Part shown: piece by piece, positions 39,519 through 48,462 of the stretch | How the letters are laid out: each line of letters starts with the position of its first letter | Numbering within the stretch: position 1 is the stretch's first letter | Origin: Caldilineaceae bacterium bin5 | Lineage (GTDB): Bacteria > Chloroflexota > Anaerolineae > Caldilineales > Caldilineaceae | Direction of reading: 5' to 3' | Assembly (NCBI GenBank): GCA_002238445.1 | Contig: MPML01000023.1 | Span: forward strand, 1 to 62,989 | DNA length: 62,989 nucleotides | Notes under the pieces: model-generated | Told to the model about the DNA's origin: nothing | Seen by the model: only the letters and a program-made list of their open reading frames with translations | Databases searched by the model: none | Position numbers and translations under genes: made by a program

Positions 39519-40427
39519 CTAACCCTTCAACGCGCCGATGGTCAGGCCGCGAATAAAGTACTGCTGAAACAGGAAGAATATGATGACCGGCGGCACGGCC
39601 ATCAACACGCCGGAGGCCATGGCGATGGGGTAATCGTTGCGCCCCGTGCGCTCCATGCCGCGCAGCAGGGTCACGCCGACCTGGATGGGCATCAGTTTCA
39701 GATCGTTAATCACGGCCAGAGGCCACACGAAGTCATTCCAGGTTGCCACGAAGGTGAAGGTCCCCAGTGCCGCCAGCGCCGGTTTGGTCAGCGGCAGCGC
39801 GATCTGCCACCACAGGCGGATCTCGCCGGCGCCGTCGATGCGCGCCTGGTCGAACAGCTCGGACGGCAACGTTAACATGAACTGGCGAATGAGGAAGACC
39901 GCATAGGGTGACGCCAAACCAGGCAGGATCATGACCCAGTAGGTGTCATGCAGATTCAGCAGCAGCGTCAGCATAAAGGCCGGGATCAGCCTGGAGAAAC
40001 CGGGCAGCATCATCGTGCTCAGCACCATCCAGAAGATGAGATCACGTCCTCGAAAGCGCTTGCGCGCGAAGGCATATCCGGCAGCCGCGCACAGGAGCAG
40101 CCCAAAGACGGTAACCGTGACGGAGACGAAAAGGCTATTGGCCAACCAGCGCAGCACAGGAAAAGTCGAACTCAGCACCTGCTGATAGGACTCCAGGGTG
40201 GGCTCCTTCAACCATAGGCCGGGGGGCAGAGCCTGCGCCTGTTGGCCCTTCTTAAAGCTGGTCAGCACCATCCAGTAGAGGGGAAACCATGAGATGAGAG
40301 CCCAGAAAAAGAGCAGCAGCAATGTGAAGTTGCTGCCGATCCATTCTCGAAACTTGCGCCAGGAACGACCTTCAGGCTGGATTGGACGCGAGACAGGCTC
40401 TTCAGGGACAGTGGGTTGTTTCAGCAC
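39519..40427 (-). CDS. CUT1 sugar ABC transporter permease (MalG type), system 1
   Basis: 302 residues, six membrane helices after a basic 25-residue start. The EAA loop 'ELFDQARIDGAGEIRLWWQI' and 'ALPLTKPALAALGTFTFVATWN' couples to the ATPase; the end 'QQYFIRGLTIGALKG' is typical of MalG. It lies 17 bases after MalF type 40445-41320. No ATPase gene is in this or the other two CUT1 operons, so a shared MsmK-like subunit from elsewhere is expected. Confidence 0.92.
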   Translation of the reverse strand: MLKQPTVPEEPVSRPIQPEGRSWRKFREWIGSNFTLLLLFFWALISWFPLYWMVLTSFKKGQQAQALPPGLWLKEPTLESYQQVLSSTFPVLRWLANSLFVSVTVTVFGLLLCAAAGYAFARKRFRGRDLIFWMVLSTMMLPGFSRLIPAFMLTLLLNLHDTYWVMILPGLASPYAVFLIRQFMLTLPSELFDQARIDGAGEIRLWWQIALPLTKPALAALGTFTFVATWNDFVWPLAVINDLKLMPIQVGVTLLRGMERTGRNDYPIAMASGVLMAVPPVIIFFLFQQYFIRGLTIGALKG

Positions 40428-40444
40428 AGCGCTCCCGGGCTCCT

Positions 40445-41320
40445 TTAGTATTCCACCACGGACCGGAACCAGCGGAAAAGTACCACCGCCAGCGCCAGGG
40501 TGAGCAGGAGAAGCGCCAGTCCGACAGCCGATGCGTAGCCGACTTTGAGAAAGACAAACGCGTAACGGTAGGTAAGGAAGGCGAGTGTCAGCGTGGACCC
40601 CACCGGCCCGCCTTTAGTGAGGAAAAAGACGGAGACGAAGAGCTGCATTGCCACGATCGTCGTCGTCACCGCCACATAGAGGATGCTCGGGGTCAACAGG
40701 GGAATGGTGATGTATATTGTCTCGAGCCACCCGGTGGCGCCGTCAATGTGGGCGGCATCGAACAGCTCGGAAGGCAGCCCTAGAACTGCGGCCACGAAGA
40801 TGATAATCCCAACGCCCAGCCCGGTGACCAGGTCCATAAAGACGAGGGATGGCATGGCTGTTTGCGGATTCCCCAGCCAGTTGACAGGGTCGATTCCGAC
40901 CACACTCAGCAGGTAGTTGATCAGCCCGAACTGGTTATTGAAGATGTAGCGCCAGACGACCGCTACAGCGACGAGCGAAACCACGCTGGGCAGATAGAAC
41001 GCGCTTTGCAGGCCCTGACGCATGCCTTGACTGCGGAACTTGGTGATCCTGATCGCCACCGCAAGCGCCAGTGCGACGGCAGTGAATGTGAACATCCCCA
41101 CGTACGATAGCGTGTTGCGTACAGATTGCCAGAAACGCTGGTCATTCAGCACGTGGTCAATGTTGTCCAGCCCAACCCAAACCGGCTTTCGATCGTACCA
41201 TTCGAGCGCGGCCATCACGACGGACATGACCGTAGGCACCAGCACAAAGACCAGGAACAAAACCAGGAAAGGTGTGACGAAGATATAGCCCCACATCTCC
41301 TCACGCTTGGCATAGTTCAT
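40445..41320 (-). CDS. CUT1 sugar ABC transporter permease (MalF type), system 1
   Basis: 291 residues. Membrane helices begin at 'YIFVTPFLVLFLVFVLVPTV'; EAA loop 'ELFDAAHIDGATGWLETIYI' then 'TIPLLTPSILYVAVTTTI'. Forms the heterodimeric pore with the downstream MalG protein. Separated from the binding-protein gene by 83 bases that contain a perfect 12-bp hairpin. Confidence 0.92.
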   Translation of the reverse strand: MNYAKREEMWGYIFVTPFLVLFLVFVLVPTVMSVVMAALEWYDRKPVWVGLDNIDHVLNDQRFWQSVRNTLSYVGMFTFTAVALALAVAIRITKFRSQGMRQGLQSAFYLPSVVSLVAVAVVWRYIFNNQFGLINYLLSVVGIDPVNWLGNPQTAMPSLVFMDLVTGLGVGIIIFVAAVLGLPSELFDAAHIDGATGWLETIYITIPLLTPSILYVAVTTTIVAMQLFVSVFFLTKGGPVGSTLTLAFLTYRYAFVFLKVGYASAVGLALLLLTLALAVVLFRWFRSVVEY

Positions 41321-41349
41321 GGCTGTCCCCGATCTTGAGAGTCTGAAAG

Positions 41350-41382
41350 GGTCTCCCGCGAGCAGTGTCGTCGCGGGAGACC
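41350..41382 (-). promoter_or_regulatory. Perfect hairpin between binding-protein and MalF genes, system 1
   Basis: GGTCTCCCGCGA (41350-41361), 9-base loop, TCGCGGGAGACC (41371-41382): 12 uninterrupted pairs. On the minus-strand mRNA only a short CTTTC follows, so it is more likely a 3'-stabilising or partly terminating stem than a full terminator. Confidence 0.7.
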
Positions 41383-41403
41383 GGTTTTATCGATGGTGGG
41401 TTT

Positions 41404-42807
41404 CTACGCACAGCTCTCGAGAGACGAGTTGATATCGTCGGTCATCTCCTGCATCACCTGTTCCGCGCTCTTGCCGGAGAAGGCGCCCTGGAAATGTTCC
41501 TCAAAGATCGAGCGCACCACGATGGTCTCCGTACTGCGCTTGGCATCGAACCATGCGTTAGGCATCAGACATTCTGATGTATAAACCACGAGGGGGTCGT
41601 CGGCGACTTCCGCCAGAATGGACTTGCGGAACGGCAACATTCCGGCCGACTTAACCAACCATTCTTCGCTTTCATCGTTGGTCATCCAGTGGAGGAACTT
41701 CAACAGTCCTGGCGTATCAGCAGGGTCCTCGGGCTTGAAGGGCACCAGACCGGAGTAGTTTGCGCCGCCCCAGGCAATGGCGGGGTGGGGGTCATCGTGT
41801 GGATACTGGATAAAACGCCAACTGCGTTCGTTCACGGTATCATTAACGATCAGGGTCTCGGCGTCCAGCTCCATTCCGTCTTGGCGGGCGCCTCCCGGAA
41901 CCACGTTGCCAACCTGCATGAGGACGTTGCCCTGGTCGATGAGGGCATTGTTATCGTCGCCGGTGTACCCTGCCGGATCGGGAATCAGGTCGCTTTCGGC
42001 CAGTTCTTGCATCCATGCAAGGCATTTGATCGCCTCGGGCGAAGCCATGTCAACGCACGATTCCGTCTCATCGGTCCAGAAGTGGGCGCCGAAGCAGCGG
42101 AAATACAGGAGAGTCACCCAATGAAAAGCCGGTGTGGAATGGGCGGATGGAATGCCGAGGCCGTAGCGCTCGCTGCCGTCCGGTCGTGTACCCCGCACAG
42201 CCTCAAGCCAGCCATTGAACTGGTCGATGTTCCACCCGTAGCATGGCGCTTGAGGGCCAGTATCCATCGCGCCCGCTTCCTCGACCCCATCAAGGTAGAT
42301 AACCCCGGACTGGCACACCGGCCAGTACGGCACCATGTACACCCTGCCATCGATAGAGCACTGTTCAAGCATTCCATCGACCATATCGTTGGTCAACTGC
42401 TCTTCCAACGAGTCGGTGAGGTCCAGAGCCAGACCCACCTCTAAGGCCGAGAGGGCAAGCTGGATCCAGCCGCCGCCGACTACATCCGGGGGCGAACCGG
42501 CCGCGAGGGCCGTTGTCACCTTGCTGCCCTGCTCCCACGTCAGGGGAAGCACCTCTACCTCAATACTTGGGTTCTCGTCCATAAAGGCATTCGCCCGCTC
42601 CCACTGCCAGGAACCAGGCTCGCCAAGAGACGACGAGTAGTACGGGAAATCCCAGAAATTAATCGTTGTGGTTACAGCCGGGGGCGCAGCTGCTCCGCCC
42701 TCACCCCCCGGCGCCGCTGGCACAGCGCAAGCAGCCAGAAGGGCTCCCGTGCCAGTGACGGCAGACAGCTTCAAGAAGTCACGTCGACTCAGCTTGTTCC
42801 GTTTCAT
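41404..42807 (-). CDS. CUT1 solute-binding lipoprotein, system 1
   Basis: 467 residues. N-terminus carries a twin-arginine motif (LSRRDFLKLSAV) followed by lipobox LAAC, so it is likely a Tat-exported lipoprotein. A Gly/Ala-rich linker leads to a type I/D-I binding fold (family 1: 'NFWDFPYYSSS', 'YGWNIDQFNGWLEAV', 'AIKCLAWMQELAESDLIPDP'). Many Trp/Tyr residues suit a carbohydrate site. Start at 42807: AAAGGAG precedes the ATG and signal-peptide logic begins here; 27 upstream residues are open but unlike a signal sequence. Confidence 0.92.
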   Translation of the reverse strand: MKRNKLSRRDFLKLSAVTGTGALLAACAVPAAPGGEGGAAAPPAVTTTINFWDFPYYSSSLGEPGSWQWERANAFMDENPSIEVEVLPLTWEQGSKVTTALAAGSPPDVVGGGWIQLALSALEVGLALDLTDSLEEQLTNDMVDGMLEQCSIDGRVYMVPYWPVCQSGVIYLDGVEEAGAMDTGPQAPCYGWNIDQFNGWLEAVRGTRPDGSERYGLGIPSAHSTPAFHWVTLLYFRCFGAHFWTDETESCVDMASPEAIKCLAWMQELAESDLIPDPAGYTGDDNNALIDQGNVLMQVGNVVPGGARQDGMELDAETLIVNDTVNERSWRFIQYPHDDPHPAIAWGGANYSGLVPFKPEDPADTPGLLKFLHWMTNDESEEWLVKSAGMLPFRKSILAEVADDPLVVYTSECLMPNAWFDAKRSTETIVVRSIFEEHFQGAFSGKSAEQVMQEMTDDINSSLESCA

Positions 42808-42819
42808 GCTCGCTTCTCC

Positions 42820-42845
42820 TTTGATCTGATAGTTTGATCTGATAG
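42820..42845 (-). repeat. 13-bp tandem direct repeat just upstream of the binding-protein gene
   Basis: TTTGATCTGATAG occurs twice without gap (42820-42832 and 42833-42845), overlapping the ribosome-binding site of the binding-protein gene. It could be an operator or a slippage product. Confidence 0.6.
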
Positions 42846-42967
42846 CAATTGAAGTGCATGCAACAACACGTACTCTCGTCAAATGCATCCGAGGGGCTGA
42901 GCGCCAACGGTCCTAAGTCGACGCAAGTCGCTGTCCAAAATCTGTCATGGTTTACTCATGCGGTCGT

Positions 42968-43840
42968 CTATTGACCACGCCATCCCGTATCAATACCGAC
43001 ATAGTTTTCTACAAAGTGCTGATGCCGTGCAGGCAGCGCCCTGATAAACGCCTGCGCTGATTCAGGGAGCGGCCACGGCGCGTCGATCCAGTAGCTGCGC
43101 GGCCGGAAGCCAAGGCCGCAGGACAACCGCACCTGGTCGATCTGGTTGGAGAATGCGGCGTGGTACGTGCGCGCCGCGAAGATGATCATATCGCCCGGGG
43201 CCGTGAAGAGGGGCACCATGCCTGGCACATCGAAACCGACATAGCTTACCGGTTCACTCCCCTGTCGGTGGAATGAGCGCCGGTCCGGGGTCAGCGCAAA
43301 GCCTTCCGGTCCCGCCCAGTCTTCCACGTGGGAATCTTCGATCACGGCCAGTCCGCCGTGTTCAGGATAGGAGCCTGTGAGGTAGAGCCAGCGGCCCGAG
43401 GGCCAGTGGCCCCGGTTCAAAACATCGCCGGCGTTTTGCGGGGGGCCTTGGTTGAATCCATGCCAGTCGGAGTGCCAAGAAAGGGGAGCCGAGCCGGGAT
43501 TGCGTAAGATCGCGGCTGAGCGGTGGATGGTCAGCTCGTCCGCTTGGCAGAAAAGTCGATGGACCCGCAGAAAGGGCTCGTAGTCGAGCAGTTGCCACAG
43601 CACGGGTGCGTGCTCAACAAAGGAGGTGTGGGTGTAGCTCTCGCCGGGGCCCAATGCCCCGTCCGGATCAATAACCTGTTGAACCGCATCCTGAAGCTCC
43701 TCAACCAGCTCCTCAGACAGTACCTGCTTGACCACCGCGAACCCATGGGCGTCAACACATGCCTGGGCAGCCTCCAACGCATTGAGGCCGAATTCATAGC
43801 GATACGAAAGCGCGGGTTTCTGAATGTCAGCGTAGGTCAT
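42968..43840 (-). CDS. Phytanoyl-CoA dioxygenase (PhyH) family protein, third type
   Basis: 290 residues, distant from the 20993/25174 pair. Iron ligands HxD in 'SWHSDWHGFNQGPPQN' near 124 and a distal His in 'IIFAARTYHAAFSNQ'; 2-oxoglutarate-binding Arg in 'VRLSCGLGFR'. AAGGAG precedes the ATG at 43840. It lies upstream of the CUT1 system 1 operon on the same strand (160 bases apart), so it may act on the imported compound or on a related signal molecule; that is inference. Confidence 0.85.
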   Translation of the reverse strand: MTYADIQKPALSYRYEFGLNALEAAQACVDAHGFAVVKQVLSEELVEELQDAVQQVIDPDGALGPGESYTHTSFVEHAPVLWQLLDYEPFLRVHRLFCQADELTIHRSAAILRNPGSAPLSWHSDWHGFNQGPPQNAGDVLNRGHWPSGRWLYLTGSYPEHGGLAVIEDSHVEDWAGPEGFALTPDRRSFHRQGSEPVSYVGFDVPGMVPLFTAPGDMIIFAARTYHAAFSNQIDQVRLSCGLGFRPRSYWIDAPWPLPESAQAFIRALPARHQHFVENYVGIDTGWRGQ

Positions 43841-43993
43841 AGGGGAACTCCTTGGGGCTTTGGGAAGTCATGACCATGCTCCACCAGCGCACACACCGGC
43901 TCAGGCGCGACACTTTCACTTGCGCTAAGGAACACAGCTGCTGGCAGGATGCAGCGATCCTTGCATCGTTGCGGCATGCCTTATCCACATATT

Positions 43994-44020
43994 ATTATAT
44001 CTAAGCACCACCCTTGTCAA
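43994..44020 (-). promoter_or_regulatory. Candidate minus-strand promoter for the PhyH gene
   Basis: On the minus strand TTGACA (44020-44015), 15-base spacer, TATAAT (43999-43994). Both boxes are consensus but the spacer is short; TAATAA-type alternatives give 17-18. It lies about 150 bases before the PhyH start. Confidence 0.45.
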
Positions 44021-44049
44021 ACCGTTTTTCACGGTCCGCACAGCCCCTT

Positions 44050-44077
44050 TTTACAACCTGCTCACCTGCTGTATAGT
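44050..44077 (+). promoter_or_regulatory. Candidate plus-strand promoter for the enolase-superfamily gene
   Basis: TTTACA (44050-44055), 16-bp spacer, TATAGT (44072-44077), 55 bases before the GTG at 44133. It is divergent from the PhyH promoter 30 bases away, giving a compact two-way control region. Confidence 0.5.
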
Positions 44078-44132
44078 TCTCCCTGAAGCGCTTGCCCTGT
44101 GTTCGTCCACTATCTTCTTTCAGAGGTCTATC

Positions 44133-45332
44133 GTGAAGATCACCGGCGTTCGAACCATTCACTTCGCTCCATTCGCCAACATAACCTTTCTTGAACTGAC
44201 GACGGACAGCGGGATCGTCGGCCTGGGAGAGACCTATTACACGCCCCGCTCTGTTACGGCTTATATCGGTGAGGTATTGACGCCGATGCTGTTGGAGAGA
44301 GACCCGCGCCAGATCGAGGCCTTCTGGCGCCGGGCTTACGAAAACTCCCACATCTACGGCAATAGGGGACTGGAGATGCGCTGCCTGTCCGCGGTGGATG
44401 TGGCGCTCTGGGACATTCTGGGCCAGGAGTTGGGCCGGCCGATCTGGCAGCTTCTCGGCGGGACGAGCAATGCGGACGGCGTGCCGGTCTACAACACGTG
44501 CGCATCCTCAGGGTACGGGCATAAAGCGCCGGATATCTCGCGTAAAGTGGACTCCGCTGCAACTGGCACTTATCGGGACTATGAAGCCTGGCAGCCCGGC
44601 GGCGATGCCGGTGAACTTGCCCGCTCGCTGCTCGATATGGGAATCCGCGCCATGAAGATTTGGCCCTTTGATCGGTTCGCCCTCGCCAATCACGGCCAGA
44701 CGATCTCGTTTGCAGAGATCGAAGAAGGATTGCAGCCGTGGCGGCAGGTCCGGGACGCGGTGGGACTGGAGATGGATATTATTCTGGAGGGACACGGCTA
44801 TTGGGCTCTTCAGCCCGCCCGCCGCATCGCGGAGGCGCTTGAGCCCTACAAGCCGGTCCTCCTCGAGGATTTGATGAAGCCTGACAACCCGCGCACGCTG
44901 GCCAAGCTGCGCAGTTCGACGCGCACGCCCATCTGTGCCTCGGAGCTACTGATGAATCGCTACGCTGTAGAGGAGATGATACGGGCAGATGCCTGTGATG
45001 TGGTGATGACAGATGTGACCTGGGCAGGCGGCATCACCGAGGCGCGCAAGACGGCTGACATGGCCGAGACCAACAACATGGGTGTGATCTTCCACGACTG
45101 CACCGGCCCGGTAACGCTGGCAGCCTCCCTTCACCTGGCCGCCCACGCCACCAATACGTGGATGCAGGAGATGGTGCGCGCGTTTACGTTGGGGTTCTAT
45201 CTCGACCTGGTCGATCACCCATTTGTGGTGGAGAATGGGCGCATGCAACCGCCCCAGCGCCCGGGGCTCGGCGCGGCATTGAGGCCGGAGGCGCTGGAAA
45301 GGGACGATTGCCAGATTACCACATTAGTCTAA
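44133..45332 (+). CDS. Mandelate racemase/muconate-lactonizing enzyme (enolase superfamily), second type
   Basis: 399 residues from a GTG. Capping domain 'ELTTDSGIVGLGETYYTPRS', 'RCLSAVDVALWDILGQELGR'; barrel ligands in 'DIILEGHGYWAL' (E/H), 'LLEDLMKPDN' (E) and 'PICASELLMNRYAVEE' (E); 'DVTWAGGITEARKTADMAE' and 'IFHDCTGPVTLAASLHLAAH' carry the His/Asp dyad region. Similar to galactarate or gluconate-type dehydratases, but residue choice does not settle the substrate. Convergent with the MetE-like gene (8 bases between stops). Confidence 0.88.
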   Translation: MKITGVRTIHFAPFANITFLELTTDSGIVGLGETYYTPRSVTAYIGEVLTPMLLERDPRQIEAFWRRAYENSHIYGNRGLEMRCLSAVDVALWDILGQELGRPIWQLLGGTSNADGVPVYNTCASSGYGHKAPDISRKVDSAATGTYRDYEAWQPGGDAGELARSLLDMGIRAMKIWPFDRFALANHGQTISFAEIEEGLQPWRQVRDAVGLEMDIILEGHGYWALQPARRIAEALEPYKPVLLEDLMKPDNPRTLAKLRSSTRTPICASELLMNRYAVEEMIRADACDVVMTDVTWAGGITEARKTADMAETNNMGVIFHDCTGPVTLAASLHLAAHATNTWMQEMVRAFTLGFYLDLVDHPFVVENGRMQPPQRPGLGAALRPEALERDDCQITTLV

Positions 45333-45340
45333 AGCACGGC

Positions 45341-46354
45341 CTACCCAGCCACTTGCCCCAAGAAGAGGTCCCGGCCTGCCACCAGTGTCTGCATCTTGCG
45401 GTCGGCGACCGAGCGCGGCAGCATCCAGAAGCCGCAATCGGGGTGAATCCACTTGACCCTGTCCTCGCCCAGCAGGTCGACCGCGTTCTGAATGCGCCGG
45501 GCGACTTCGTCGGGGCTCTCCACCTCGTTGTCCTTGATGTCGATGACGCCGATCCCCAGGGCGATACCCTCGCGCAGGTCGGTGAAGACCTCCAGCTCAT
45601 CATAGCCGCGGCGGGCGAACTCCAGCACCAGGTGGTCCACGTGCAGGTTGTTGAGGAAGCCGAGCAGGCTGGCCCAGAAGCCGCTCTGGATACTCTGGCC
45701 GCCGTAGTTGCCGAAGCAGAGGTGCAGCGCGCGTTCGCCACGGGCGCCGTCCAGCACATGGTTGATCGGCTCGTGCACCCAGGTGGCATCCTCAGGGTTG
45801 CCGGTCAGATTGGCCTCGTCCACCTGCAGGACCGGCGCGTCAATCGCCTCGACCTGGCGGCGCAGCACTTCGGCGATGGCCATGGTCAGGCTGGGCAGGT
45901 CGCTGTAGTGGCGGTCCAGCAGCGTTTTCGCCAGCATGTAGGGTGCGGTCACGGTGAACTTGAGCGGCGCGGCGGTCAACTCCTTCACCATCTCCCAGCT
46001 TGAAGGCAGGTCCAGTTCGCCTTCGCCGATCGGGCCTTCGACCACGGCGGCAGGCTGCGTGCGGAAGCCCATGCCCTGCTGGGCGCGAAAATCGTCCACA
46101 TCCTTGCGGCCCATCTCGCTCGAGATGCCGGACATCGGCTGTACGAAATATTCGATCATCCCGTTCGTTTCGGGATGGTTGACGTCGAAGCGGGTCAACT
46201 CGCCATCGGAGATCACGTCCAGCCCGGCCAGCTCCTGCGTCTTGAGGACGACGAGAATGGCGTCGCGCAGATTGGGGAAGGACGGATAAGCGGCCAGCCA
46301 GGTTGGCAGTGGATAGCTGCCGACGACGGTTGTCTTGATGGAGGGTGCGGTCAT
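45341..46354 (-). CDS. Cobalamin-independent methionine synthase-like protein (core MetE type)
   Basis: 337 residues, a single TIM barrel equal to the catalytic C-terminal half of MetE. 'TTVVGSYPLPTWL' and 'ISDGELTRFDV' bind folate or substrate in the family; zinc ligands H-x-C in 'LHLCFGNYG', a Glu in 'LVLEFARRG', and Cys in 'HPDCGFWML'. Without the N-terminal half it resembles core-MetE proteins that use corrinoid or other methyl donors. Alternatively an epoxyalkane:CoM transferase-like enzyme; no CoM genes are present. Confidence 0.82.
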   Translation of the reverse strand: MTAPSIKTTVVGSYPLPTWLAAYPSFPNLRDAILVVLKTQELAGLDVISDGELTRFDVNHPETNGMIEYFVQPMSGISSEMGRKDVDDFRAQQGMGFRTQPAAVVEGPIGEGELDLPSSWEMVKELTAAPLKFTVTAPYMLAKTLLDRHYSDLPSLTMAIAEVLRRQVEAIDAPVLQVDEANLTGNPEDATWVHEPINHVLDGARGERALHLCFGNYGGQSIQSGFWASLLGFLNNLHVDHLVLEFARRGYDELEVFTDLREGIALGIGVIDIKDNEVESPDEVARRIQNAVDLLGEDRVKWIHPDCGFWMLPRSVADRKMQTLVAGRDLFLGQVAG

Positions 46355-46422
46355 TGGGTGCTCCTGGTGCGGGATGTGTAGTGTCGGTGAAATTTTCTGT
46401 ATTGGTAGGTGGTTAAGGCTTG

Positions 46423-46989
46423 TTATCCATTGACTTTTGAGAGACGCAGCGCCAGGTGATCAAAGTCCTCGGTGCACTTCTGCCGGATGGCACCAATGCG
46501 GTGCGCTGCTTCTGAGGCCAACGGCTTACGCCCTCCGTCTGGTCTGTCAGATAGGCCGCGCTGGGCGGCAAGCGGTTCAAAGTATTCTTCTTTAACATCT
46601 CTCTCGGCCCTGACTTGTGCCCAAGGCCATTCCCTGGGCAGATCCAGACCCGCCAGGACCCACGTCTCTATCTCTTCCCATGCGTTTACGGCCAAAAATT
46701 CGGTTGTGGCGCCGCATAGCATTTCCAGTTGATCGAGTCTTTGACGCCTTCCCGTTTCGCCGTCGCGATCGACACAGAGTATGAAAACATCCGTCATCCC
46801 CCTGTATTGCTGCACGATTCCCAACATGCGTTCCGAGTTCAGTGCCTGATCAATGCCGCGCAGACGTGGGTCTTGGCACACTCGAACGCGTGCTCTGGGC
46901 TTGCCGATGGCCTGGAAGAGTCGCTCGAAAATCGGTTTCAGGATGTGCTGGTCCTTTTGAAAATCTTCCGGGATGATGAGGACCCTCAA
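46423..46989 (-). CDS. TOPRIM-like protein of a two-gene ATPase/TOPRIM module
   Basis: 188 residues. The N-terminal 'MRVLIIPEDFQKDQHILKPI' provides the TOPRIM Glu (PED), and 'VFILCVDRDGETGRRQRLDQ' supplies the DxD acidic pair; the rest ('AVNAWEEIETWVLAGLDLPR') resembles OLD- and RloB-type domains. Its ATG overlaps the stop of the ATPase gene by 4 bases (ATGA), so the two are translationally coupled. TOPRIM domains in OLD, Gabija and PARIS (AriB) act as nucleases in phage defence when released or activated by the partner ATPase. Function here is inferred from architecture. Confidence 0.7.
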   Translation of the reverse strand: MRVLIIPEDFQKDQHILKPIFERLFQAIGKPRARVRVCQDPRLRGIDQALNSERMLGIVQQYRGMTDVFILCVDRDGETGRRQRLDQLEMLCGATTEFLAVNAWEEIETWVLAGLDLPREWPWAQVRAERDVKEEYFEPLAAQRGLSDRPDGGRKPLASEAAHRIGAIRQKCTEDFDHLALRLSKVNG

Positions 46990-48245
46990 TTCCCCACCTC
47001 TTCGTCATACCCCTCGGTAAAAGCGAGGGCGTCCTCCATCCAACCGCCGGTGAGGAGGCGTCCCAGTCCATGAGAGTTACGCAGTTCTCCGGCCTTTGGC
47101 AGTTCGGAAACAGGGCGAATGATGGCGTCGTCCTCATCTTCGAGGCGACAGACTACGGAGGTGTTCTGGAACGTCTCATCGTTCATCACCGTCAACAGGT
47201 CCGGCGAATGGGTGGTGGTGACGACCTGAATCCCTCGCTTTGCGGTCTGCTTTTCGATCAGTTCCAGCAGAAGCCACTGTCGCGCAGGATGGATACCGTT
47301 GTCGATCTCCTCAAAGAAGTAAAGGCCGTTGGAGTCCGGTCCGAGCAGCACAGTCAGCATGGCCAGGAATCGCAGCGTGCCGTCCGACGCGGCGTATGCG
47401 GAGACCTTCCTACCTTTCGCTTCGAGGAAAACAAGATGGACCCGACCGGAGGGGTCGGTCGGAAATTCGAAGTCCCGCACATCCATTGGCGTCAACTCAC
47501 GTATCCATTCGACCAGCGTCTCCTTGCGCTCCGGGTCTTCGCAGATCGCCTGCAACACGGTTGGCAAGTGCTCGCCACCGTCGCCGAGCACGATCTGGCC
47601 GGGGAAAGCAGGCTCCCGCATACGGCTTGGCACTAGGTCCAAGAAACGCATGCTGGAAAAAATTCCTCTGAGTTGCCAGACAAGGGATCGGTGCTCTCTT
47701 GAAAGGGCCTTCGACCCAAAAATCTGGGTTAGCCCTGGTCTGTCTGTCCCCACCTTAACGGAGTTAGGCTTACTACTCTTGGAAGCGCCTTCTGCGGTGA
47801 AAAGAGATAGTTGCCTATCGTCCGGTGGCAGGAAATGTAAATCTCCAGGGGTTGATTGGGTCGAATAGATCCAGTCTGCAGAGTGCTTGAGGCTTTCCTC
47901 TTTCACCTGGAAAGCTCCGTCCCTATCTTCATCCCTACCGACTCTGATCGTATAGGTGAAGTCCTCTACTCCGACCTGAAGCAATAACGAAGGCTGGTTG
48001 AAGCGGATGATTTCATCCACTGCGCCGCGAATCCCCGCCCACTCAATCTGGCCTCCGGCGCCGTATTTGCCACCGACAATCTCAGCCAGCGTATAGCCGC
48101 GGCCGATGCCGTGCAGAAAGCGGAACGCGTCGCGGATGTTGCTCTTGCCGCTGGCGTTGGCGCCAACGATGACGGTGAACGGGCCGACGCGCAGCGTCTC
48201 GTCGGCGAAATTCTTGAAATTTTCGAGTCGAATTGAGGTGATCAT
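46986..48245 (-). CDS. OLD/ABC-type AAA ATPase (AAA_21) of a candidate defence module
   Basis: 419 residues. Walker A 'VIVGANASGKSNIRDAF' near 27-43, signature-like 'YAASDGTLRFLAMLTVLLGP', Walker B 'LYFFEEIDNGIHPARQW' and H-switch 'VVTTTHSPDLLTVMND'. This is the order in AriA (PARIS), OLD and RloA ATPases. Residues 95-240 form the coiled or variable insertion. GAGAGG precedes the ATG at 48245. It is the first gene of the two-gene unit and lies among metabolic genes with no other defence genes in view. Confidence 0.85.
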   Translation of the reverse strand: MITSIRLENFKNFADETLRVGPFTVIVGANASGKSNIRDAFRFLHGIGRGYTLAEIVGGKYGAGGQIEWAGIRGAVDEIIRFNQPSLLLQVGVEDFTYTIRVGRDEDRDGAFQVKEESLKHSADWIYSTQSTPGDLHFLPPDDRQLSLFTAEGASKSSKPNSVKVGTDRPGLTQIFGSKALSREHRSLVWQLRGIFSSMRFLDLVPSRMREPAFPGQIVLGDGGEHLPTVLQAICEDPERKETLVEWIRELTPMDVRDFEFPTDPSGRVHLVFLEAKGRKVSAYAASDGTLRFLAMLTVLLGPDSNGLYFFEEIDNGIHPARQWLLLELIEKQTAKRGIQVVTTTHSPDLLTVMNDETFQNTSVVCRLEDEDDAIIRPVSELPKAGELRNSHGLGRLLTGGWMEDALAFTEGYDEEVGN

Positions 48246-48462
48246 AACGCCTCTCCAGATCCACACCGCCTGCTAGTGCGGAAGATCATATCACGGGAAT
48301 ACGGAGGGATGGTAATGAAGGGTGTTCTCTCACTCATCTCTCCTCTTGACTCTCTCCTCAGCAGTTCCAGTTTGTCTTTTCGTCTGAATTGGTAAACACT
48401 GCACCTGCACAGCGCGCCACAACTGTTGCGCCACCCAACCACCACTCCCAACGCAGGTGACC

